Source: Paracoccaceae bacterium (lineage in GTDB: Bacteria; Pseudomonadota; Alphaproteobacteria; Rhodobacterales; Rhodobacteraceae). Taken from it: a stretch of DNA of 15,138 nt. The notes under the pieces were generated by a model that worked only from the letters and a program-made list of their open reading frames with translations, was not told the DNA's origin and did not search any database. The stretch covers positions 1 to 15,138 of the forward strand of contig SLQN01000026.1 in NCBI GenBank assembly GCA_007131465.1, in the 5' to 3' direction. Shown here one piece after another: positions 1 through 6,371 of the stretch. A program made the translations under genes and the position numbers. Numbering within the stretch: position 1 is the stretch's first letter; the number at the start of each line of letters is the position of its first letter.

Positions 1-12
1 AAACACACGCAT
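1..12 (-). CDS. Possible first codons of a gene running off the left edge
   Basis: On the minus strand an ATG at 12..10 opens a frame that leaves the window after four codons (M-R-V-F). It is preceded by GGGAGAG (about 18..24) at a normal Shine-Dalgarno distance and lies about 110 bp downstream of the nadD stop, on the same strand. Product unknown: too little is visible. The ribosome-binding site is the only real evidence, so this could be chance. Confidence 0.3.
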
Positions 13-121
13 TGCACACTCTCCCATCCCACGCGCCAGTATCAGCAAGTTTTCACCCATCAGGCAATAGCTGCTTGCAGGGTGCGACAGCACACACCTG
101 CGTGATCACCGCCAGTTACAG

Positions 122-775
122 TCAGTCCTGCGATGCGTTGGGCCGCGTTGGCGACTCGGGCTGCCTCTGCCACGCCCCTTCGGCACGCAAGCGGCTGGAA
201 GACAGGTCACACATCGGAACTGTCAGAAAGCACCAGGCCGGGGCCTGCATCCGGCCAAGCCGGGCCGCATCATGCGCAGGAAGCCGTGCCGCAGCGTAAC
301 TGCGTGCAGCCACCGATGACAGCGCGCGCAACTGCTCGCCCGGACGGGCGACGACCGCCACAGGCAGCATCTGCATGATCGCGCGCCAGCTTTCCCACCG
401 ATGAAAGTTCGCAAGATTATCGGCGCCCATGATCCACACGAAACGCCGCCCGATATAGCGCCGGGTCAGCTCGCGCAACGTGTCTGCCGTGTAACGCGTT
501 CCAAGGGCCCCCTCGACCGGGGTGACCTGCACGCGGGGGTGTTGCATCAGCCGCCGCGACTGCGCCAGCCGCACCTCCAGCGGGGCGGGACCATGCGCCT
601 TGAGGGGATTGCCCGGCGAGACCAGCCACCACACCTGGTCCAGCGCCAGCAGCCGCAATCCGTGATGCGTGACCTGAACATGCCCCGCATGCGCCGGATC
701 GAAGGACCCGCCAAAGAGACCGATGGTCGCCCCTTTCGGCGCAAACGGAAGCGCGTGGCGCGGCAGGACAGGCAT
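122..775 (-). CDS. nadD: Nicotinate-nucleotide adenylyltransferase (NadD)
   Basis: Adenylates nicotinic acid mononucleotide to deamido-NAD in cytoplasmic NAD synthesis. The 217-residue product carries the nucleotidyltransferase signature GGSFDPAHAGH (residues 22-32; HxGH type) and the C-terminal SSSRLR (192-197), matching the ISSTxIR motif of the family. The central GTRYTADTL and WIMGADNL segments are typical of NadD. Length is close to the usual 200-220. I chose ATG at 775 because conserved sequence begins soon after it. The frame also opens at a GTG at 814, which would add 13 residues without family resemblance; neither start has a strong Shine-Dalgarno. The gene lies downstream of tRNA-His on the same strand with about 130 bp between. 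The last 20 residues after SSSRLR are poorly conserved in character. Confidence 0.93.
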   Translation of the reverse strand: MPVLPRHALPFAPKGATIGLFGGSFDPAHAGHVQVTHHGLRLLALDQVWWLVSPGNPLKAHGPAPLEVRLAQSRRLMQHPRVQVTPVEGALGTRYTADTLRELTRRYIGRRFVWIMGADNLANFHRWESWRAIMQMLPVAVVARPGEQLRALSSVAARSYAAARLPAHDAARLGRMQAPAWCFLTVPMCDLSSSRLRAEGAWQRQPESPTRPNASQD

Positions 776-906
776 GGGCGCAGGAATTCCACAAGAAAGG
801 CGTCGTTGCGACACGGGTCACGCGCCAGATACGCATGCGCTGTTGCCAAGGCAAGCGCAGGTTTCAACCAACGCCCTTGTGCGAAGTGTGTGGAGCGATG
901 TGGGGA

Positions 907-983
907 TGGTACCGCCTCCCCGGCTTGAACGGGGGACCTCTGGATCCACAATCCAGCGCTCTAACCAACTGAGCTAAGGCGGC
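907..983 (-). tRNA. tRNA-His (GTG anticodon), lacking encoded G-1
   Basis: Read on the minus strand, 983 to 907 folds as a tRNA. The acceptor arm is GCCGCCT with AGGCGGT, then A73 and an encoded CCA. The D arm contains AGCTCAGTTGGTTAGAGC. The anticodon loop TTGTGGA gives GTG (His), and the T loop is GTTCAAG. The first acceptor pair is G1:U72 and the base upstream (984) is T on the coding strand, so the universal G-1 is not encoded and the discriminator is A rather than C. This matches the known alphaproteobacterial clade that lost G-1 and uses a divergent HisRS. Confidence 0.96.
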
Positions 984-992
984 ACTGGGCGC

Positions 993-1021
993 GATTTAGC
1001 CGTCGGCGCGGGCGAATGCAA
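993..1021 (-). promoter_or_regulatory. Probable sigma-70 promoter of tRNA-His
   Basis: On the minus strand TTGCAT (1021..1016) is followed after 17 bases by TAAATC (998..993), placing the -10 about 10 bases before the tRNA 5' end at 983. The SRP RNA gene in this window has the same architecture (TTGCAA, 17 bases, TAGATC). The match to consensus is moderate, so this is inference from motif and position. Confidence 0.45.
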
Positions 1022-1099
1022 GGGCCGGATGCTTGAAACTTGAGCTGAGAAGGCATATCGCGAAAGCTTGGCCAGTCACGCAACAAGGACACGCGCATC

Positions 1100-1309
1100 A
1101 TGGGTATCAATTCCGAAAGCAACATGTCGGCCAATCTGCAGATCGGGCCGACGACACTGGGCATGGTGCGCATCTATGTCGCCGGAGACGGCATCGACCT
1201 GCCGCTTGATTTCGACCCGGAGGAAGCCGAGGAAATCGCTGAAGAACTGCGCATCGCGGCCCAGGCGGCGCGCAAACTTGCCGATGGCGGCAAATCCCCA
1301 AAACGTTGA
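1100..1309 (+). CDS. Small conserved DUF6324-like protein
   Basis: A 69-residue soluble protein with no signal peptide or membrane segment. The N-terminal half contains NLQIGPTTLGMVRIYV; the C-terminal half is an acidic/Ala-rich helix with DLPLDFDPEEAEEIAEEL, then a basic tail. From memory this resembles the short Rhodobacterales proteins annotated DUF6324; function is unknown and I assign none. The start is ATG at 1100 with AAGGA (1085-1089) about 10 bases upstream; the family resemblance begins at the first residues (MGINSESN). It stands between the divergent tRNA-His and lpxC, 125 bp before lpxC. A weak TTGAAA/CATATC pair at about 1033-1060 may be its promoter. Confidence 0.85.
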   Translation: MGINSESNMSANLQIGPTTLGMVRIYVAGDGIDLPLDFDPEEAEEIAEELRIAAQAARKLADGGKSPKR

Positions 1310-1361
1310 GCGCCTCTGCTCTCGCGGCCCGGTGTGGCCTCGGTGCTTGTGTTACACGGGG

Positions 1362-1404
1362 TCACAATCTGTGAATTGCAACCTGCCCCCCAATGTTTAG
1401 AGTC
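1362..1404 (+). promoter_or_regulatory. lpxC upstream control region: palindrome, possible promoter, GANTC site
   Basis: The perfect palindrome TCACAATCTGTGA (1362-1374; 5-bp arms, 3-base centre) is followed by TTGCAA (1377-1382) and, 16 bases on, TAGAGT (1399-1404), a plausible -35/-10 pair. A GAGTC site (1400-1404), the CcrM methylation motif GANTC, overlaps that -10. The lpxC ATG is at 1435. The motifs are directly visible; their use as promoter and operator is inference. Confidence 0.35.
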
Positions 1405-1434
1405 GCGTCAACTAATAAACGGGCGGGGCTTGGG

Positions 1435-2355
1435 ATGCAGACAACAGTGCTCAGAGACTGTGTAATCATTGGGACCGGGCTGCATAGTGGCAAGCCTGTG
1501 CGCATGCGCTTGCGCCCTGCATCTGTGGATTCCGGTGTGACTTTCATGCGCACAGATGTTGCGAAACCGGCGCGGCACATCCAGGTCTGCCCTGAAAACT
1601 GGGTCGAGGCGACACTGTGCACCGTGCTTGAGAACGCGCATGGGGTTCAGGTCACGACAGTGGAACATCTGCTGGCGGCGCTGCATGGATGCGGCGTCCA
1701 TAACGCCCTGATCGAGATTGATGGCCCCGAAGTGCCGATCCTCGATGGCAGTGCAGAGCCTTTCGTGCGCCACATCCTGAAGGCCGGTCTGCGCAACCTT
1801 GACGTGCCGCTGAAGGTCTTGCGCGTGCTGCGGTCTGTCCGTGTCGACAATGGCCGCGCCTTCGCGCGGCTCGATCCTGCGGATGCGCTGGAAATCGCGT
1901 TCCAGATCGATTTCGATGACCCGGCCATCGGCCACCAGCACCACGCGCTTTCCATGTGCAACGGCACATTCCTGCGCGAACTCAGCGATTGCCGGACGTT
2001 TTGCCTGCGCAAGGATGTCGAAACCATGCAGGCACATGGGCTTGCATTGGGCGGCAGTCTGGATAACGCAGTGGTGTTTCACGAGGGCGTGGTCCTCAGC
2101 CCCGGCGGGTTGCGGCGGGCAGATGAACCCGTGCGCCACAAGATGCTGGATGTGATGGGCGATCTGTATGTCGCGGGCCTTCCCATCCTTGGCCGGTATG
2201 AAGGCGTGCGCGCAGGCCATGCGCTGACCGGGCGTCTGCTACAGGCCCTTTTTGCGGACCCCAAGAATTACGAGATCGTCACAAGTGACGCATCGATATC
2301 GGCATGCCTGCCCGGCGTCGGCATTCAGCGCGGGGACATGCGTCTGTCGGCCTGA
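1435..2355 (+). CDS. lpxC: UDP-3-O-acyl-N-acetylglucosamine deacetylase (LpxC)
   Basis: Zinc-dependent deacetylase of the first committed step of lipid A synthesis, cytoplasmic. The 306-residue product has the family length (E. coli 305). Family landmarks are present: TVEHLLAALHG with E77 and metal ligand H78, then PILDGSA (101-107), HKMLDVMGDL with H235 and D239 as metal ligands, and GHALTGRLL with the general-acid/base H262. I chose ATG at 1435 because QTTVLRDCVIIGTGLHSG is the usual N-terminus. An upstream in-frame ATG at 1393 would add 14 residues of no family character. In Rhodobacter-type genomes lpxC usually follows ftsZ; here it is separated from ftsZ and on the opposite strand. bamD and recN follow on the same strand. 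Confidence 0.97.
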   Translation: MQTTVLRDCVIIGTGLHSGKPVRMRLRPASVDSGVTFMRTDVAKPARHIQVCPENWVEATLCTVLENAHGVQVTTVEHLLAALHGCGVHNALIEIDGPEVPILDGSAEPFVRHILKAGLRNLDVPLKVLRVLRSVRVDNGRAFARLDPADALEIAFQIDFDDPAIGHQHHALSMCNGTFLRELSDCRTFCLRKDVETMQAHGLALGGSLDNAVVFHEGVVLSPGGLRRADEPVRHKMLDVMGDLYVAGLPILGRYEGVRAGHALTGRLLQALFADPKNYEIVTSDASISACLPGVGIQRGDMRLSA

Positions 2356-2384
2356 CGTTGTGATTTTACAGCACGTGCAAGCAT

Positions 2385-2414
2385 GGCAAAAGGCGTTTTG
2401 CGCCACCGTTTTTT
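2385..2414 (+). terminator. Weak possible terminator after lpxC
   Basis: GCAAAA-GGCG-TTTTGC (2386-2401) is a perfect 6-bp stem with a 4-base loop, followed eight bases later by a run of six T (2409-2414). The stem is AT-rich and the T run is not directly adjacent, so termination would be partial at best. The segment may instead belong to the bamD promoter region; it contains a 13-mer that recurs upstream of ftsZ. Confidence 0.25.
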
Positions 2415-2461
2415 CTGTGCTAACAGAACGTGACGCTATAGCATTGATGGGGTGGCAGGCG

Positions 2462-3304
2462 ATGTTCTCGAAAGCAGGGGTCAGGCATCTTGGCGCGGTC
2501 GCCATGATGATAGCAGCGCTGTCGGCCTGTGATCGCAATCGCGGCCCGGACGAATCATTGGCTGACTTCTCGGCGGAAGAGATTTTCCGGCGCGGCGAAT
2601 TTGAACTGGAGACATCGCGGCGCAGTTCGGCCTCATTGCGATATTTTCAGGAAGTCGAGCGGCTGTATCCCTACACGGAATGGTCGCGACGCGCCCTGAT
2701 CATGCAGGCCTATGCCCATCACCGCGCCCGCGAATTCGAGGACAGCCGCGCCGCCGCTCAGCGCTTTCTGGACGTCTATCCTTATGACGAGGACGCGCCC
2801 TATGCGTCCTACCTGCTGGCACTGTCATTCTATGACCAGGTCGACGAGGTCGGGCGCGATCAGGGCGTGACCTTTCAGGCGCTGCAGCACCTGCGCCGCC
2901 TCATCGAGCAATATCCCGACTCCGATTATGCGCGCTCGGCGATTCTGAAATTCGAACTGGCCTTCGACCATCTGGCTGCGAAGGAAATGGAAATCGGGCG
3001 CTATTATCTGCGGCGCGGGAATTACAATGCCGCAATCAACCGGTTCCGTGTGGTGGTCGAGGATTTCCAGACTTCGACGCACACGCCAGAGGCGCTGCAC
3101 CGGCTGGTCGAATCCTATCTGTCGCTGGGGCTGCGCGATGATGCCCAGACAGCCGCCGCCATCCTTGGCTACAACTTCGAGGCCAACCCCTTCTATCAGG
3201 ACAGTTTCGCACTGCTGGGTGGTCAGGGGCTGGAACCCGAGGCCCGTGGTGAAAGCTGGTTGCGCACGATCTATCGACAGGCGCTGCGTGGCGACTGGAT
3301 CTGA
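2462..3304 (+). CDS. bamD: Outer membrane protein assembly factor BamD
   Basis: Lipoprotein partner of BamA that helps fold beta-barrel proteins into the outer membrane; it acts on the periplasmic face. The 280-residue product begins with a lipoprotein signal ending in the lipobox LSAC, so C23 is the lipidated residue. The rest is made of TPR-like helices with the recognisable family segments RRGEFELE (44-51), AHHRAREFEDSRAA, FLDVYPYDEDAPYASYL (102-118), QHLRRLIEQYPDSDYA and YYLRRGNYNAAINRF (181-195). The start is ATG at 2462, which gives a normal-length signal peptide and has a GGGGTGGCAGG stretch just upstream; ATG at 2447 is an alternative adding five residues. recN begins 36 bp downstream, so the two are probably cotranscribed. 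Confidence 0.94.
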   Translation: MFSKAGVRHLGAVAMMIAALSACDRNRGPDESLADFSAEEIFRRGEFELETSRRSSASLRYFQEVERLYPYTEWSRRALIMQAYAHHRAREFEDSRAAAQRFLDVYPYDEDAPYASYLLALSFYDQVDEVGRDQGVTFQALQHLRRLIEQYPDSDYARSAILKFELAFDHLAAKEMEIGRYYLRRGNYNAAINRFRVVVEDFQTSTHTPEALHRLVESYLSLGLRDDAQTAAAILGYNFEANPFYQDSFALLGGQGLEPEARGESWLRTIYRQALRGDWI

Positions 3305-3340
3305 CCCGGCAGTTCCCGGAAACCGGGGCTGAACTCTGTC

Positions 3341-5002
3341 ATGCTTTTGTCACTGGAAATTCGCGATGTGCTGATCATCGACCGGCTGGAGTTGCAATTC
3401 CAGCCCGGTCTTAACGTCCTGACCGGCGAAACCGGGGCCGGGAAGTCGATCCTGCTCGATGCGCTTGGCTTCGTGCTCGGGTGGCGCGGGCGGGCCGACC
3501 TCGTGCGGCAGGGCGCGGCTCAGGGCGAGGTCGTGGCCGAATTTGCGCTTGGACCGGATCATGCGGCCCGCGCCATTCTGACTGATGCCGGATTTGACGC
3601 CAGCGACACGCTGCTGTTGCGCCGCGTGAACAGCCGCGACGGGCGCAAGTCAGCCTGGATGAATGACCGTCGTGCCTCGGGCGAGGTATTGCGCGCAGTG
3701 TCGGAAACGCTGGTGGAATTGCATGGCCAGCAGGATGATCGCGGGCTCGTGAACCCGCGCGGGCATCGGCAGTTGCTGGATATCTATGCCGGTGCGGACA
3801 CGGCCCTGGCCGCCTGCCGTGCGGCCTGGCGCGGGTTGCGCGCCGCGCGCAAGGCGCATGCAGAGGAAACGGCCCGCTTGGCCGAGATGGCAAGCGAGGA
3901 AGATTTCCTGCGCCATGCCGTGGCCGAGCTTGACGCGCTGGCCCCGGAACCAGGCGAGGAGGCCAGCCTTGATACCCAGCGCCGCCGGATGCAGGCCGCC
4001 GAAAAGCTGCGCGCGGATGTCGGCCGCGCGCATGCCGCCCTGTCGGAGGATGGGGCAGAGCGGTTGCTGGTCGATGCGATGCGCTGGCTGGAGGGCGCGG
4101 CAGACGGTCTGGAGGATCAGCTTGACGCCCCGATCGAAGCGTTAACCCGCGCCCTCGATGCCCTGGGCGACGCGCAACAGGGCGTCGAGTCTGCGATCGA
4201 CGCGCTGCAATTTCACCCCGGCACACTGGAAACCGTCGAAGACCGGCTGTTTGCAATCCGCGGACTGGCGCGCAAGCATGGCTGCCTGCCCGATGACCTT
4301 GCCAGCCTTGCCGATAGTTTGCGTGACCGGCTGGACCGGCTGGACAATGGAGCGCAGCATATTGCGGCGCTGGCACAGGCACAGGCCAATGCGCAATCTG
4401 ACTATGACGCTGCTGCGCAGGCGCTGACCCGGCTGCGCCGGTCGGCGGCGCTGCAACTGGATACAGAAATGGCGCGGGAACTTGCGCCCCTGAAGATGGA
4501 ACGCGCCGTGTTCCAGACGGCTTTCACGCCCGCCGATCCGGGGCCAGAGGGCTGTGATGGTGTAAGTTTCGAAGTTGCCACCAATCCGGGCGCGCCGTCA
4601 GGCCCCTTGTCGCGCATTGCCTCGGGGGGGGAATTGTCACGCTTCCTGCTGGCGCTGAAGGTCTGCCTGTCGCGGGGCAGTTCGGGCATCACCATGATCT
4701 TCGACGAGATCGACCGGGGTGTCGGCGGTGCCACGGCAGATGCCGTCGGGCGGCGTCTGCTTGTGCTGGCCACCGGGTCACAGGTGCTGGTTGTCACCCA
4801 TTCGCCACAGGTTGCCGCACTGGGGCAGCACCACTGGCGGGTGGAGAAAACCGTGATTAACGAGCAGACGCTTTCCAGGGTTGTGCCGCTTTCCGCTGAT
4901 GCCCGGGTTGAAGAGATTGCAAGAATGCTCTCGGGTGATACGATTACGGACGCGGCGCGGGCCGCAGCGCAGGACCTGCTGGGCGCGGGCCCGCGCGCGT
5001 GA
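3341..5002 (+). CDS. recN: DNA repair protein RecN
   Basis: SMC-like ATPase acting in recombinational repair of double-strand breaks, cytoplasmic and nucleoid-associated. The 553-residue product has the family length and layout. An N-terminal ATPase half has Walker A GETGAGKS (29-36). A long helical, Ala/Glu/Arg-rich central region (about 160-390) should form the coiled coil. The C-terminal half has signature SGGELSRFLLALK (about 427-439), Walker B MIFDEIDRGVGG (about 451-462) and the H-loop VVTHSPQVAAL (about 483-493). The ATG at 3341 starts MLLSLEIRDVLIIDRLEL, the normal N-terminus. It lies 36 bp after bamD with only a weak Shine-Dalgarno, consistent with cotranscription. In relatives I would expect ligA next; here a small lipoprotein follows. 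Confidence 0.97.
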   Translation: MLLSLEIRDVLIIDRLELQFQPGLNVLTGETGAGKSILLDALGFVLGWRGRADLVRQGAAQGEVVAEFALGPDHAARAILTDAGFDASDTLLLRRVNSRDGRKSAWMNDRRASGEVLRAVSETLVELHGQQDDRGLVNPRGHRQLLDIYAGADTALAACRAAWRGLRAARKAHAEETARLAEMASEEDFLRHAVAELDALAPEPGEEASLDTQRRRMQAAEKLRADVGRAHAALSEDGAERLLVDAMRWLEGAADGLEDQLDAPIEALTRALDALGDAQQGVESAIDALQFHPGTLETVEDRLFAIRGLARKHGCLPDDLASLADSLRDRLDRLDNGAQHIAALAQAQANAQSDYDAAAQALTRLRRSAALQLDTEMARELAPLKMERAVFQTAFTPADPGPEGCDGVSFEVATNPGAPSGPLSRIASGGELSRFLLALKVCLSRGSSGITMIFDEIDRGVGGATADAVGRRLLVLATGSQVLVVTHSPQVAALGQHHWRVEKTVINEQTLSRVVPLSADARVEEIARMLSGDTITDAARAAAQDLLGAGPRA

Positions 5003-5047
5003 AGCGACCCGAAGACTGACACGGACATTTGCATGGAGGACCACGGC

Positions 5048-5437
5048 ATGATGCAGTCGAAACCCAAAAGGGCAGCATGGCCCGTGGCCGGTCTTGCCGC
5101 CGTGTTCCTGTCAGGATGTACAGTGAACCCGATGATGACGGGGCCGCGCGCAACGGCCCCTGCCCCGACACAGCAAACACCCAGTGCCCAGACCGGTGTC
5201 GCGCAAGGCGACATGGTCGGTGACGCGACAGCCTCGGGGGCCGAACAGGCCTGCATCGCCGCAGGCCGCGAACGCGGGCTGGATGTCCTGGGGGTCGTCG
5301 GATCGCGCGCCGTGACCGGCGCGAATGGCGATGCCAGCCGCGATGTGATGCTGCGGGTGCGTCGTAGCGGTTCTGAAATTGAAGTGCGTTGTAATTATGT
5401 TGCCGACACGCGCATGGCCCGCATCATGCTGATCTGA
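5048..5437 (+). CDS. Small lipoprotein of unknown function
   Basis: A 129-residue protein I do not recognise as a named family. It has a basic start (KPKR), a hydrophobic stretch and lipobox LSGC, so C24 should be lipidated and the protein membrane-anchored. Residues 30-66 form a Pro/Ala/Thr/Gln-rich tether. The C-terminal 65 residues look folded: a helix around QACIAAGRERG, then alternating strands with VMLRVRRSG and EIEVRCNYV. C69 and C115 are the only other cysteines and could form a periplasmic disulfide. The start is ATG at 5048 because GGAGGA (5035-5040) sits 7 bases upstream; an ATG at 5033 is in frame but overlaps that ribosome-binding site. It lies 45 bp after recN on the same strand, so is probably in the same transcript. 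Confidence 0.82.
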   Translation: MMQSKPKRAAWPVAGLAAVFLSGCTVNPMMTGPRATAPAPTQQTPSAQTGVAQGDMVGDATASGAEQACIAAGRERGLDVLGVVGSRAVTGANGDASRDVMLRVRRSGSEIEVRCNYVADTRMARIMLI

Positions 5438-5555
5438 CACTGTGCGGCCCCTTGCTGTGCCATGCGACAGCGGGCGCGCCTGCTGCTTGCCGATCAGACG
5501 CAACCTGTCCCCGGACGTTCGCCATTGCCGCGCAGGGCATCGCCCATCATGCGCT

Positions 5556-6206
5556 TTACCGCTTGCGGTCCCGGCGTGAACTCATGGGCTGGAACGCGAC
5601 GGCAACATGAGCTTCGCAATAGGGCTTGCCCGGTTTCACCGGCAGGCCGCAGAACCAGAACTCCTCGGTCGCCGGGTCGCCAATCGGCCATTTACAGGTG
5701 CGTTCCGTCAGTTCCAGCAAGGTCAGCTTGCGGGCTGTCTTCTCGATCTCGCGCACAGTGGCAAGGGCAGCGGGATCAACCTCGTTGGCCGAGGGTTGCG
5801 GCGGCAAGGGCTGCCCTGCCGGGATGATCGCGCGCGGTTGGTAGACCTGGGGCTCGGCAGGTTCTTCTGGCGCGGCGGGCTCGTCGGGTTTCAAACCTGC
5901 GCCCCGCTCGGCCTTGACCTGCGCGAAGTCCACGACCGGCGCAGTCTTGGGCGCGTCTTTCGCCGCTGACGCGACCACATCATCTTCCACCGCAGGCGTG
6001 CGCAGCGCCTCCTCCTGTGGGTTGACTTGCGGTTCAGGCGGTGCTTCTGTTTCCGGGCCGACGCGGTTCGACAGGCCAAGCCGGTGTACCTTGCCGATCA
6101 CGGCATTGCGTGTCACACCCCCCAGTTCCTTGGCGATCTGGGACGCTGAATGCCCATCGTTCCACATTTTCTTGAGCAGGTCGACGCGCTCATCTGTCCA
6201 GGACAT
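5556..6206 (-). CDS. gcrA: Cell-cycle transcription regulator GcrA
   Basis: Alphaproteobacterial transcription factor that binds RNA polymerase sigma-70 and promoters carrying CcrM-methylated GANTC sites. The 216-residue product starts MSWTDERVDLLKKMW, followed by the helix-turn-helix region SASQIAKELGGVTRNAVIGK (20-39) and VHRLGLSNR (40-48). A Pro/Glu-rich linker (50-145) leads to the C-terminal domain with CKWPIGDP (171-178) and WFCGLPVKPGKPYCEAH (184-200), the sigma-binding part. I chose ATG at 6206 because the family begins MSWT; the open frame runs 44 codons further upstream without similarity. Purine-rich AGAGAGAG precedes the start. It is divergent from the ABC permease and convergent with the lipoprotein gene. 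Its leader contains a GANTC site (6211-6215) and a strong inverted repeat. Confidence 0.95.
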   Translation of the reverse strand: MSWTDERVDLLKKMWNDGHSASQIAKELGGVTRNAVIGKVHRLGLSNRVGPETEAPPEPQVNPQEEALRTPAVEDDVVASAAKDAPKTAPVVDFAQVKAERGAGLKPDEPAAPEEPAEPQVYQPRAIIPAGQPLPPQPSANEVDPAALATVREIEKTARKLTLLELTERTCKWPIGDPATEEFWFCGLPVKPGKPYCEAHVAVAFQPMSSRRDRKR

Positions 6207-6210
6207 GGCT

Positions 6211-6215
6211 GACTC
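6211..6215. promoter_or_regulatory. GANTC (CcrM) site in the gcrA leader
   Basis: GACTC on the plus strand (GAGTC in gcrA sense) lies five bases before the gcrA ATG. GANTC is the methylation site read by CcrM and GcrA in alphaproteobacteria. The motif is visible; a regulatory role, for example autoregulation or an effect on translation initiation, is inference. Confidence 0.35.
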
Positions 6216-6253
6216 TCTCTGGCTGGCGGCAGCGGGCCTTGGGCAACCCGTGT

Positions 6254-6288
6254 CATCGTCTTTGCCCATGGCGTTGGGCGAGACGATG
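6254..6288. repeat. Inverted repeat (hairpin) in the gcrA / ABC permease intergenic region
   Basis: CATCGTCT (6254-6261) is the exact reverse complement of AGACGATG (6281-6288). Inside these arms GCCCA (6264-6268) pairs with TGGGC (6275-6279) around a 6-base loop, giving 13 paired bases with one small internal loop. It lies 48-82 bases upstream of gcrA and about 85 bases upstream of the permease. There is no adjacent T run, so it is not an intrinsic terminator. It could be an operator or a leader-RNA structure. Confidence 0.6.
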
Positions 6289-6317
6289 AAATACATCGCG
6301 ACGACACTAAATACAAT
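6288..6317. promoter_or_regulatory. Possible divergent promoter of gcrA and the ABC permease
   Basis: On the minus strand TTGTAT (6316..6311), a 17-base spacer and TATTTC (6293..6288) form a weak sigma-70 pair for gcrA. On the plus strand TACAAT (6312-6317), five of six to the -10 consensus, lies 54 bases before the permease start, without a good -35. The two overlap. The assignments rest on motif spacing only. Confidence 0.25.
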
Positions 6318-6371
6318 CACCTCCGCGCAGGAAATCACGCCCCTGCGCCATCACACCACAAGAGGACCAGC

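Noticed and set aside
837..858. Imperfect hairpin between tRNA-His and nadD (GCGC...TTGCC/GGCAA...GCGC) as a terminator
   Set aside because: No T run on either strand and interrupted stem; not enough to call a terminator.
1393..1434. Longer LpxC starting at ATG 1393
   Set aside because: The added residues are not part of the family, and this start would lie inside the predicted promoter and GANTC site.
3411..4382. A 323-codon open frame on the minus strand opposite recN
   Set aside because: Extremely Arg/Ala/Pro-rich and antisense to RecN, including its Walker A region; no ribosome-binding site or family resemblance.
6207..6338. Longer GcrA starting 44 codons upstream
   Set aside because: The extension has no family character, contains the leader hairpin, and GcrA proteins begin at MSWT.
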